This document shows positions 54,070-62,142 of a stretch of DNA of 64,000 nt, piece after piece. The stretch spans positions 835,001 to 899,000 of the forward strand of contig CP136575.1 of NCBI GenBank assembly GCA_035196065.1, in the 5' to 3' direction. The notes under the pieces are model-generated. The model saw only the letters and a program-made list of their open reading frames with translations, did no database searches and was not told where the DNA came from. The DNA is from Sphingobium sp. GTDB taxonomy: Bacteria > Pseudomonadota > Alphaproteobacteria > Sphingomonadales > Sphingomonadaceae. The first letter of the stretch is position 1. Each line of letters opens with the position of its first letter. A program made the position numbers and the translations under genes.

Positions 54070-54564
54070 TCAGATCGCTACAAACTTCCCTGCCGCACGG
54101 TCTTTCCTGACTTTCAGGCCATTAAACACCTGACCACTCATCGCGATCCAAACTCCGGGCGGAGCCATTTGGGCGGTTGCGAATGCCATACCCAGATTGA
54201 AGGGCGCATCGGTTTCGGCGAAGCGGGCAGGGCTGAGTGCACCTGTGAGCACGATGGTTTTGTCCGGCACGTCCGCCGCTAGCAGCTTCGCGGTCTCGGT
54301 CATCGTATCGGTGCCGTGGGTGATAACAATGCGTGTTTCCGGGGCCTCGCGAGCAGCAGCGGCGATGAGGGTGCGATCGGCGTCGGTGAGTTCCAGACTG
54401 TCTTTGCGCATCACTTCGACCAACCGATAAGGCAATTCCACGCGTGCCTCTTTGAGCAAGGCGGGGATGCCGCTATCGACAATCTGATATTCCGACAGCG
54501 CATCGAAATAATTTTTGTCGATCGTTCCGCCGGTGGTGAGGATCAATATGCCTTGCTCTGTCAT
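54070..54564 (-). CDS. Single-domain asparaginase-like protein
   Basis: This 164-residue protein corresponds to the N-terminal domain of L-asparaginases only. It has GILILTTGGTIDKNY with the nucleophilic threonine, VITHGTDTMTETAKLL with the Thr-Asp pair, and TIVLTGALSPARFAETDAPFNLG. Normal enzymes have about 330 residues with a second domain that completes the active site of the neighbouring subunit. Short stand-alone versions exist in proteobacteria, so it is not obviously truncated, but its activity is uncertain. The ATG at 54564 gives MTEQGIL. Confidence 0.85.
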   Translation of the reverse strand: MTEQGILILTTGGTIDKNYFDALSEYQIVDSGIPALLKEARVELPYRLVEVMRKDSLELTDADRTLIAAAAREAPETRIVITHGTDTMTETAKLLAADVPDKTIVLTGALSPARFAETDAPFNLGMAFATAQMAPPGVWIAMSGQVFNGLKVRKDRAAGKFVAI

Positions 54565-54662
54565 GGCACGACGCATAGCCGATGCCCAATAAGGGGGAAA
54601 GCATCGCTTGCCTCGCGCGGTCCGGCATAGCTAGATGCGGCACGCACAGAATAAGAGGCATT

Positions 54663-55013
54663 ATGAGCATCACATTTTACGGCATCCCTAATTGCGACAC
54701 GGTGAAAAAGGCGCGCGTCTGGCTCGACGGCAAGGGACTCGCCTATGCTTTTCACGATTACAAGAAAGCGGGTGCCGATGCCGAGAAGCTGGAGCGTTGG
54801 TGCGACGAAAAAGGATGGGAGACTATCCTTAATCGTGCAGGCACGACCTTCAAGAAACTGCCGGATGATGCAAAGACCGGTCTTGATCAGGCAAAGGCGG
54901 TCGCGCTGATGGTGGAACAGCCAAGCATGATCAAGCGGCCAGTAGTGGAATATCCGGGCGGCCTGCTTGTTGGCTTCAAGCCCGCTGAATGGGAAACTGC
55001 CTTTGGTGCATGA
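54663..55013 (+). CDS. ArsC/Spx-family protein (YffB-like)
   Basis: This 116-residue thioredoxin-fold protein starts ITFYGIPNCDTVKKARVWLDGKGLAYAFHDYKK, the YffB/ArsC-like pattern with a single cysteine in NCDTVKKA. SMIKRPVVEYPGGLLVGFKPAEW is the conserved C-terminal motif. Members resemble glutaredoxin-dependent arsenate reductases, but YffB-type proteins lack clear arsenate activity. The ATG at 54663 follows AAGAGG. Confidence 0.9.
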   Translation: MSITFYGIPNCDTVKKARVWLDGKGLAYAFHDYKKAGADAEKLERWCDEKGWETILNRAGTTFKKLPDDAKTGLDQAKAVALMVEQPSMIKRPVVEYPGGLLVGFKPAEWETAFGA

Positions 55014-55063
55014 TCCACGGCGCCGTCACGCAATTGCAATGAAAGGCAGGGAAAGGATGTGCG

Positions 55064-56140
55064 ATGATCAGACCGCTTATTCTGCCATTTTTGCTGCTGC
55101 CCTTTTTGGCCGCCTGTTCCTTGGCGAAGGGTGAGGCTGTGGTGACCGCGTCAACTGGCACGCCGATCATCATCGCGCATCGCGGTGCGAGTGGAGAGCG
55201 GCCCGAGCATACCATAGCCAGCTATGCCCTCGCGATCGAGCAGGGTGCGGACTATATCGAACCCGATCTGGTCCTGACGCGGGACGGGGTGCTTGTCGCC
55301 CGGCACGAAAATGAGATTTCGGAAACCACCGACGTTGCCAGTCGCCCCGAATTTGCCGATCGCAGGACCAGCAAGATCATTGACGGCCATAAATTCACCG
55401 GCTGGTTCACAGAAGATTTCACCCTTGCCGAACTGAAGACGCTGCGCGCGCGGGAGCGGTTGCCGCAGTTGCGCAAGGCAAACACCGCCTTTGACGGCCA
55501 GTTCGACATCCCGACCTTTGCGGAAATTCTTGAACTTGCGCGCACCCAAAGCGAGGAGACTGGGCGCATAATCGGGGTTTATCCCGAAACCAAGCATCCA
55601 TCCTATTTCGCCGCCATCGGCCTGCCGCATGAGGCGCCTTTGCTGCAGACGCTTGCCGCGCATGGCATGGCGGACGAGGGTAGCCCGGTGTTCATTCAGA
55701 GCTTTGAGGTCGAAAATCTGAAGGCGTTGCGGCCAAAGACGAAGCTGCCGCTGATCCAACTCATGTCGGCCGATGGCGGGCCGGCGGACGATGCAGAGCA
55801 AAGCTATGCCGAAATGGCGACGCCTGCGGGGCTCAAGGAGGTTGCCAGCTATGCCGACGGGATCGGCGTTGAAAAGGCGATGGTGATTCCGCGCACGCTT
55901 ATCGGCAATCTTGGGCAACCGACAGGGCTTGTCGCCAATGCCCATGCCGCGGGCCTCAAGGTGCATGTTTGGACGATGCGGCGCGAAAACTATTTCCTGC
56001 CGCTCAGTCACAAATCCGGGTTGAACCCGGCGGGTCATGGCGATCTTGTAGGCGAGATTCGTGCTTTTCTTGATACCGGGATCGACGGGATGTTCAGCGA
56101 CAATGTGACAGAGGCGGTTATGGCGCGAACGCGCGAATAG
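55064..56140 (+). CDS. glpQ: Glycerophosphodiester phosphodiesterase, lipoprotein
   Basis: GlpQ-type enzymes hydrolyse glycerophosphodiesters to glycerol 3-phosphate in the periplasm. The 358-residue precursor has a lipobox (FLAAC), so it is probably lipid-anchored. IIAHRGASGERPEHTIASYALAIEQGADYIEPDLVLTRDGVLVARHE holds the catalytic histidines and metal-binding Glu/Asp residues. IIGVYPETKHPSYF and IGVEKAMVIP are typical of periplasmic GlpQ. GGAAAGG precedes the ATG. Confidence 0.93.
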   Translation: MIRPLILPFLLLPFLAACSLAKGEAVVTASTGTPIIIAHRGASGERPEHTIASYALAIEQGADYIEPDLVLTRDGVLVARHENEISETTDVASRPEFADRRTSKIIDGHKFTGWFTEDFTLAELKTLRARERLPQLRKANTAFDGQFDIPTFAEILELARTQSEETGRIIGVYPETKHPSYFAAIGLPHEAPLLQTLAAHGMADEGSPVFIQSFEVENLKALRPKTKLPLIQLMSADGGPADDAEQSYAEMATPAGLKEVASYADGIGVEKAMVIPRTLIGNLGQPTGLVANAHAAGLKVHVWTMRRENYFLPLSHKSGLNPAGHGDLVGEIRAFLDTGIDGMFSDNVTEAVMARTRE

Positions 56141-56159
56141 CCAGCCTAGTGCATCCTGT

Positions 56160-56936
56160 TCAGGGCTGCGTTGTGTCTTTGCCGGTGGCCGGCGCGGGCG
56201 CTAGCTGCTCAGGCGCAACCAGCGGAGCGACAGGCGCAACGGGAAGCGCAATTGCGGCGGCTTCAAGCTGGTCGAGCGCGCGCTGTGTATCCAAATAGCG
56301 GCGGGCCTTTGTCTTCCATGCCTGACCATTGCTGGCACCCGGCAGCGTTTCGATAAAGCGCATCGCGGCCTCAACATTACCACCTGCCAGATAATCTCGC
56401 GTCTGCTGCAATTGGCCGCCGACCGTTTCCGGAGGCGACCCCGTACGACGCAGCACAAACAGGCTAGCCAGCTCGCGCTGCAGACCGTCCCAGGTCATTG
56501 CTGGTTCACGGGCAAGTTGCGGGGCAATGGCATCGAAATCGGAAAGCAGCACTGCCGGAGTCAGCCTTTCACGATCAGCGGCCAGAATTTTTGATAAAGC
56601 TTGTGGTTGGGTGGTTCCGAAGCTTGCCTGCAATCGCGCAGCGACATCCCCTAATGGCGCGCCACTCGCGATTGCGCGGCGGGCAGCCATCACGGTTAGC
56701 ATGGCTTCGGTGCGCGTGGAATCAGCGATGGGCTGAATGATTTGGGGAACCAGCGGCGCAGCCGTCATCGGATTGGCGATGGGTGGCGCGGGATCTGAAA
56801 GGCCGGACTCTGCTTCGTTCTGAACCTGCGGCGCCGCACTCCATGGCATCAGACCCGATGAAGATAGCCAGCTTATCGCAAGACCTCCCCCGATAAAGGC
56901 GAGTATCGCCAAGGCTGTGCCCGTTCTCCAGTTCAA
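56160..56936 (-). CDS. Membrane-anchored HemX/Mic60 (mitofilin)-like protein
   Basis: This 258-residue protein has an N-terminal membrane helix (about residues 7-26), a Pro/Ala-rich linker, and a helical C-terminal region with TWDGLQRELASLFVLRRTG and GQLQQTRDYLAGGNVEAAMRFIETLPGA. That end resembles the C-terminal mitofilin signature of Mic60/HemX-like proteins, which in alphaproteobacteria are encoded in the heme operon just as here. It lacks the long coiled coil seen in most Mic60 proteins. It overlaps hemD by 4 bp. Mic60 relatives shape inner membranes, whereas HemX function is unclear. The assignment relies on context plus partial motif similarity. Confidence 0.7.
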   Translation of the reverse strand: MNWRTGTALAILAFIGGGLAISWLSSSGLMPWSAAPQVQNEAESGLSDPAPPIANPMTAAPLVPQIIQPIADSTRTEAMLTVMAARRAIASGAPLGDVAARLQASFGTTQPQALSKILAADRERLTPAVLLSDFDAIAPQLAREPAMTWDGLQRELASLFVLRRTGSPPETVGGQLQQTRDYLAGGNVEAAMRFIETLPGASNGQAWKTKARRYLDTQRALDQLEAAAIALPVAPVAPLVAPEQLAPAPATGKDTTQP

Positions 56937-57646
56937 AACCCGTTTCCCTTGTCGTTTCTCTTGAGCGTCTGTCTAACAAGCATGTGCGCCTGCGACAACA
57001 GTGCCGCGTCATCGGGCGTGGCGGCCGTCGCAATACCCGCCCAGCCCCGTCCGGCGGCCGCGCCAATTGCCGGTGAAAAGGCCGCCAGTGTGAATCTTTG
57101 GCGCGTTAAGCCTGAATTGTCGACATAATCGCCAAAGGCGGCTGCGGCCCGCGCCGAATGCAGCGCGACTATGGGGCAAGATGCGATCATCGCCCCGGCC
57201 TCTGGACCCAGCGCAACATGATCAGACGCATAAATGGTCAAGATATCTATTGTGGAGCCGGCTGGCGGATTTATCTTGGTGCGGTCTTCACCAGCAAGCC
57301 AGAGAAGCCGGCTATGTCCGGCCGCTGCAGCTGATGCGACCAGCGCCTCAACGCCCGCTGTTCCCGTCGAGGCAAGGGTGAGGCCGGCATCCCTTACGGC
57401 ATCTGCACTCCGCGCGCCGACTGCGTGAAATGGCAAGCTATGCAGTTTGTCTAGTTGAGCCCCGGCTTTTCGGATCGCATTGGAGCTCGTGACCATGACA
57501 GCGTCGAACAGCTGTGGATTGGGTGCTTGCCATGGCCGTGGTGCAATTTCGAAAAAGGGCAGGCAAACCGGTTCGAAACCTGCCGCCAGGGCCCGTGCCG
57601 CACTGGCGGATGCACCAGGTTCCGGACGGATGATCAGGATTCTCAT
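56933..57646 (-). CDS. hemD: Uroporphyrinogen-III synthase
   Basis: HemD closes and inverts ring D of hydroxymethylbilane to give uroporphyrinogen III. The 237-residue protein is poorly conserved, as is normal for the family. It keeps the N-terminal ILIIRPEPGASASA, FDAVMVTSSNAIRKAG and the second-domain pattern PIVALHSARAAAAFG. Overlap of 4 bp with hemC upstream and the Mic60-like gene downstream confirms the operon and the identity. Confidence 0.9.
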   Translation of the reverse strand: MRILIIRPEPGASASAARALAAGFEPVCLPFFEIAPRPWQAPNPQLFDAVMVTSSNAIRKAGAQLDKLHSLPFHAVGARSADAVRDAGLTLASTGTAGVEALVASAAAAGHSRLLWLAGEDRTKINPPAGSTIDILTIYASDHVALGPEAGAMIASCPIVALHSARAAAAFGDYVDNSGLTRQRFTLAAFSPAIGAAAGRGWAGIATAATPDDAALLSQAHMLVRQTLKRNDKGNGF

Positions 57647-58551
57647 GGCGTGAACAAGGCCGCGAGCGCGGGGCTTGCCCGGCCAAGAAGTTCAGCGGCG
57701 AGAGCGACAGGGTCATTGCTTTCGGCTTCATGGCATTCGCTGCCATCCTCATTCAATATCTGGCCGCGCAGGATAATCATCCCTGTTTCCATCCGGGCCT
57801 GTGCCGCCACCGGCGAATGGCAGGTGCCGCCCAGTGCAGCGAGGAAAGCGCGCTCTGCCATGACGCAGGCAAAGGTAGTGGCATCGTTCACCGGCTGGAG
57901 GAGGTCTGCAATAGCGGGCCGTGCAGCAAGGCAATCAATTCCGATCGCACCCTGCGATGCAGCAGGTAGCATCTCGGCCGGATCGATTGCGGTGCCGGTA
58001 TCAGCCATGCCTAGCCGGTCGAGCCCGGCTGCGGCGAGAAGCGTCGCATCAAATTCACCTTCGGCTAGTTTCGCAAGCCTGGTCGCAACATTGCCCCGGA
58101 TCATTCCAGTATGGAGGTCAGGCCGCAGCGCCTTTAGCTGGGCAGCGCGCCGTGGGCTCGATGTGCCGATACGGGCACCTTGCGGCAATGCGGCAATGCT
58201 ATGCGCCCCGATAAGCCGGTCGCGCGCATCGGCACGTGGCAGCATGGCGGCGATGGAGAAAATGTCTGCGCGAACGGTTTCGACATCCTTCATCGAATGC
58301 ACCGCAATATCGATTTCATCGTCAATTAGCGCGCGTTCCAGCTCCTTGGTCCAGAGCGCCTTGCCACCGATTTCGGCCAGTGGCCGGTCCTGCACCTTGT
58401 CGCCGCTTGACAGCATCGGCACCAGCGCGACAGCTGCAACCGGCCAGCCATGTGCGGCAACCAGCGCGGCGCGCGTCATTTCGGCCTGGGCAAGGGCGAG
58501 AGGCGAAGAACGGGTTCCGATGCGCAAGGGCGAAGAGGCTGATGGGGTCAT
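57643..58551 (-). CDS. hemC: Porphobilinogen deaminase (hydroxymethylbilane synthase)
   Basis: HemC polymerises four porphobilinogens into hydroxymethylbilane. The 302-residue protein contains [25 protein letters not shown] (catalytic aspartate), [20 protein letters not shown] and the dipyrromethane-cofactor cysteine in [12 protein letters not shown]. It is the first gene of the hemC-hemD-mic60-like operon and is divergent from tsaD, with 41 bp between the start codons. Confidence 0.96.
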   Translation of the reverse strand: MTPSASSPLRIGTRSSPLALAQAEMTRAALVAAHGWPVAAVALVPMLSSGDKVQDRPLAEIGGKALWTKELERALIDDEIDIAVHSMKDVETVRADIFSIAAMLPRADARDRLIGAHSIAALPQGARIGTSSPRRAAQLKALRPDLHTGMIRGNVATRLAKLAEGEFDATLLAAAGLDRLGMADTGTAIDPAEMLPAASQGAIGIDCLAARPAIADLLQPVNDATTFACVMAERAFLAALGGTCHSPVAAQARMETGMIILRGQILNEDGSECHEAESNDPVALAAELLGRASPALAALFTP

Positions 58552-58592
58552 GCGGCTTGTCCATAGCGGGGGCTGCGCCTAAGGGGAAGCGG

Positions 58593-59627
58593 ATGGCAAT
58601 CATCCTTGGCCTTGAATCGAGTTGTGACGAAACCGCTGCCGCGCTGGTGCGGTCTGACCGCACGGTGCTGGCGCATGCGCTGGCGGGGCAGGAAGATCAT
58701 CACCGCGCCTTTGGCGGCGTGGTGCCGGAAATTGCCGCGCGTGCGCATGCTGACCTCATGACCCCGCTTGTCGAGACCGCGCTTGCCGATGCAGGGCTGA
58801 CGCTTGATGATGTCGATGCAATTGCGGCAACGGCTGGCCCCGGGCTGATCGGCGGCGTTATGGTCGGGCTGGTGACGGCCAAGGCGCTCGCCATGGCGGC
58901 GGGCAAGCCGCTGATTGCGGTTAACCATCTCGAAGGCCATGCCCTCTCGCCCCGCTTGGTCGATGCAGAGTTGGAATTTCCCTATTTGCTCCTGCTTGTG
59001 TCGGGCGGGCATTGTCAGTTGCTGCGCGTGAATGGCGTTGGCGATTATGACCGGTTGGCAACGACAATCGACGATGCCGTAGGCGAAGCCTTTGACAAGA
59101 GCGCGAAGATATTGGGCCTCGGATTTCCCGGTGGGCCCGCGGTCGAACGAGCTGCGAAAAATGGTGATGCGAAGGCGGTGCCGCTGCCGCGGCCGTTGAA
59201 AGGTGCAGACGAACCGCATTTCAGCTTTGCGGGGCTAAAAAGTGCCGTTCTGCGGGCCCATGAAAGCGGGCAGCATCGTGCAGAGGATATTGCCGCTTCG
59301 TTCCAGCAGGCCGTGGTTGATTGCCTCCAGGACCGGCTCGAATATAGCCTTGCACGGATTGAACCACTGCCCGCGCTGGTTGTCGCCGGCGGCGTTGCGG
59401 CCAATGAAGCGGTGCGCGCCATGTTGCAGGCTCTGGCTGGCCGGCACGGCATGCGCTTCGTCGCGCCGCCGCACTGGCTGTGCACCGATAATGGCGCGAT
59501 GATCGCATGGGCAGGTGCAGAACGTTTCGCGGCGGGGATGACCGACCCGCTGGACGTGGCGGCGCGCCCGCGCTGGCCACTTGACCCGAACGCAGAGGCT
59601 GCACGCGGCGCGGGGGTGAAGGCATGA
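58593..59627 (+). CDS. tsaD: tRNA threonylcarbamoyladenosine synthase subunit TsaD
   Basis: TsaD transfers threonylcarbamoyl to A37 of ANN-decoding tRNAs together with TsaB and TsaE. The 344-residue protein starts [16 protein letters not shown] and contains [12 protein letters not shown], the metal-binding [21 protein letters not shown] and a C-terminal [10 protein letters not shown]. The ATG at 58593 follows AAGGGGAAG; the much longer open frame upstream is antisense to hemC. Its stop overlaps the gpsA start by 4 bp. Confidence 0.96.
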   Translation: MAIILGLESSCDETAAALVRSDRTVLAHALAGQEDHHRAFGGVVPEIAARAHADLMTPLVETALADAGLTLDDVDAIAATAGPGLIGGVMVGLVTAKALAMAAGKPLIAVNHLEGHALSPRLVDAELEFPYLLLLVSGGHCQLLRVNGVGDYDRLATTIDDAVGEAFDKSAKILGLGFPGGPAVERAAKNGDAKAVPLPRPLKGADEPHFSFAGLKSAVLRAHESGQHRAEDIAASFQQAVVDCLQDRLEYSLARIEPLPALVVAGGVAANEAVRAMLQALAGRHGMRFVAPPHWLCTDNGAMIAWAGAERFAAGMTDPLDVAARPRWPLDPNAEAARGAGVKA

Positions 59628-60610
59628 GCGGGCCGCCAATAGGCGTGGTCGGGGCGGGGGCATGGGGCACGGCTCTTGCCTGCGTCATGGCACAAAATCA
59701 TGACCGCGTGCTGCTTTGGGCAATCGAGCCCGAAGTGGTGGCCGCGATCAATGGCGGGCAGGGTAACCCGCTTTATTTGCCGAACATCCCGCTGCCTTCG
59801 CAAATTCAGGCGACGGGCGACATGACCGACATGGCGGATTGTTCGGCGCTGCTCCTAGTTACGCCGGCACAGCATCTGCGCGCCACGCTCGACCGGCTGC
59901 CCGATATCAAGGCGCCGCTGTTGTTGTGCTCAAAGGGTATCGAGGCAGGGACGCAGTTGCTCGTCTCCGAAGTGGTGGCGCAGCAGCGCCCCGACAATCC
60001 GCTCGCGGTGCTATCGGGCCCTACGTTCGCGCATGAAGTGGCGGCCGGTAAGCCGACTGCGATCACTTTGGCCTGCGAAAGCCAGCCATTGGGTGCGCAG
60101 TTGATGCGGCTGGTCGCGACGCCTGCCTTTCGACCCTATTGGTCCGATGATGTTGTTGGTGCCGAAATTGGGGGCGCGGTCAAGAATGTGCTCGCCATTG
60201 GCTGCGGCGTCGTTGACGGCGCGGGGCTTGGCCTCAACGCCCGGGCAGCTCTGATTGCGCGTGGATTTGCCGAAATGCAACGTTATGGCCTTGCCCGCGG
60301 GGCGCGTGCAGACACGCTCGGCGGGCTGTCGGGACTAGGCGACCTTGTGCTCACCTGCAGTTCCGAAAATAGTCGTAATTTCTCGCTCGGCCGCGGGCTC
60401 GGCCAAGGAAAACCGGCAGCTGAGCTGATGGCTGACCGGCGGACAGTTGCCGAAGGGGCGTTCACCGCGCCGGTCCTGCACCAGTCCGCACAGGCGCTGG
60501 GCGTGGAGATGCCTATCGTAGAGGCGGTCTGCGCGCTGCTTGCAGGCAGTGCCAGCGTGAACGAGGTGATCGGGGCGCTGCTCGCCCGGCCGTTGAAGGC
60601 CGAACGTTGA
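59624..60610 (+). CDS. gpsA: Glycerol-3-phosphate dehydrogenase [NAD(P)+]
   Basis: GpsA reduces dihydroxyacetone phosphate to sn-glycerol 3-phosphate for phospholipid synthesis. The 328-residue protein has the dinucleotide motif [42 protein letters not shown], the catalytic lysine in [13 protein letters not shown] and [18 protein letters not shown]. The tsaD-gpsA order is common in alphaproteobacteria. Its stop overlaps the TTG start of the next gene. Confidence 0.96.
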   Translation: MSGPPIGVVGAGAWGTALACVMAQNHDRVLLWAIEPEVVAAINGGQGNPLYLPNIPLPSQIQATGDMTDMADCSALLLVTPAQHLRATLDRLPDIKAPLLLCSKGIEAGTQLLVSEVVAQQRPDNPLAVLSGPTFAHEVAAGKPTAITLACESQPLGAQLMRLVATPAFRPYWSDDVVGAEIGGAVKNVLAIGCGVVDGAGLGLNARAALIARGFAEMQRYGLARGARADTLGGLSGLGDLVLTCSSENSRNFSLGRGLGQGKPAAELMADRRTVAEGAFTAPVLHQSAQALGVEMPIVEAVCALLAGSASVNEVIGALLARPLKAER

Positions 60611-62091
60611 CAGCTTCAACTTCGGGGCAAGATGAGGCAGACCTCAAAGCGCTGGCCAAGGGCGGACGCACCAACGTGTTCGGCTTTGTCCTGCGTCTGG
60701 CCGCACGCCTGCCTTTCCTGTTCATTGCGGGAAGGCTTTACGGGCCGGAAGTACTAGGGCGTTTTGCCTATGCAATCCTGATTGTCGAATTTGTCGCGCA
60801 ACTGGCAACGATCGGTCTGCGCCGCGGGTTAGCCGAGGCGCTGTCGCGGCAGGAACGGCCCGATACCCATATCGTCGGCGATGCGATGCTGGTGGCAACT
60901 TTTGCATCGGCGATTGGGGCGGCAGTGCTGATCGCGTTACCGCAGCTGATGTTTCCGAACAGTGCGCTTAACGGGCTCGACCGGTTTCTGCCCCTCACGA
61001 TCTTTGCCATTGTCTGGACCGAAATCGCGCTTGCTGCGCTGGCCTATCGCTTTGATGTCGCCTCGACCGTGCGGGCACGTGCGATTGTGGAACCCTGGAC
61101 AATCAGCATCGCCGCCGGCCTGCTGTTTTTCTATTCGGCGCGCGATGGCCTGATCCTGTCCTATGTTGCATCGATCATTGCTGCCATGTTTGCTGCGCTC
61201 TGGCCGCTCTGGCGCAGCTATGGAAGTCTTCGCGGCTGGCGCCCCCGTCCGGCGGAGCTTTACGGGCTGGCTCGGCGCAATCTGCCGCTGGCCGCGGCCG
61301 ACGCCATTGAATGGGGTAGCCGCCGGCTAGACCTTGCGATCCTCGGTCTGTTCGCAAGCCCCGCCGTGGTAGGCATCTATTATGTTGCGCAGCAGGTCGC
61401 CAGCCTGCCGCAGAAACTGAAATCGAGCTTCGATCCGATCCTCGGCCCCGTAATCACCCGTAATTTGCAGGCGAAAAATTATCGCGAAATTGCACGGCAG
61501 GTTGGTCAGGTGGGCTTCTGGATCATCGCCGCACAGGCCGGAATCGCCCTTGCACTCGGCATTCCAGGCGAAGCGGTTATGGGGCTCGTCGGCCCGGAAT
61601 TTGTCGGCGGCACGGCGGCCATGGCCTTCCTTCTTGCGGCAGAGGTCGCCGCCGCGACGGCCGTGGTCAGTGAAAGTGCGCTTGTCTATATGGCGCGGCA
61701 CCGCAACCTCATCCTGTCGCTGTTCATGCTTGGCCTGCAGGTGGTGCTTAGCCTGATCCTGATCGAGATGGTGCCGATGCTGGGGCTGAAACCGGAGTAT
61801 CTTGGCCTTGCCCAGGCCGCTGCCGTGGCTTGCGCATTGATGCTCGCACTGGGCGTTGCCTCGCTCGCCAAGGTGGTCCTTCTGGCTCGGATATTGGGCG
61901 AGCCGATCCGCATCTGGCGGTGGAGCCTGTTGCCCGCGGTTGCCGCCGCCACGATCATCGGCGTAGGTGCAACCCAGCTTCCCGAATGGGCGGAACTTGC
62001 CTTTGGCATTCCGGCGATCCTTGGCGTCTATCTTTGGGTGATTTGGCGCTGGGGCTTTGGCCCGGAGGATCGGGTGCTTTTCAAGAAATAG
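60607..62091 (+). CDS. Polysaccharide flippase (Wzx/MATE-like) membrane protein
   Basis: This 494-residue protein has about 12-14 membrane helices and begins with TNVFGFVLRLAARLPFLFIAGRLYGPEVLGRFAYAILIVEF, typical of polysaccharide-exporter/lipid-flippase (PF01943/PF13440-type) proteins. These move lipid-linked oligosaccharides across the inner membrane. The apparent start is TTG at 60607, overlapping the gpsA stop (TTGA); no ATG occurs before the first helix. No glycosyltransferase genes are nearby, so its substrate is unknown. Confidence 0.85.
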   Translation: MTASTSGQDEADLKALAKGGRTNVFGFVLRLAARLPFLFIAGRLYGPEVLGRFAYAILIVEFVAQLATIGLRRGLAEALSRQERPDTHIVGDAMLVATFASAIGAAVLIALPQLMFPNSALNGLDRFLPLTIFAIVWTEIALAALAYRFDVASTVRARAIVEPWTISIAAGLLFFYSARDGLILSYVASIIAAMFAALWPLWRSYGSLRGWRPRPAELYGLARRNLPLAAADAIEWGSRRLDLAILGLFASPAVVGIYYVAQQVASLPQKLKSSFDPILGPVITRNLQAKNYREIARQVGQVGFWIIAAQAGIALALGIPGEAVMGLVGPEFVGGTAAMAFLLAAEVAAATAVVSESALVYMARHRNLILSLFMLGLQVVLSLILIEMVPMLGLKPEYLGLAQAAAVACALMLALGVASLAKVVLLARILGEPIRIWRWSLLPAVAAATIIGVGATQLPEWAELAFGIPAILGVYLWVIWRWGFGPEDRVLFKK

Positions 62092-62142
62092 GGTGGGCGC
62101 ATCCCCCTTGCCCCCACTCCCAAACCCGCGCACAGGGAAGTT

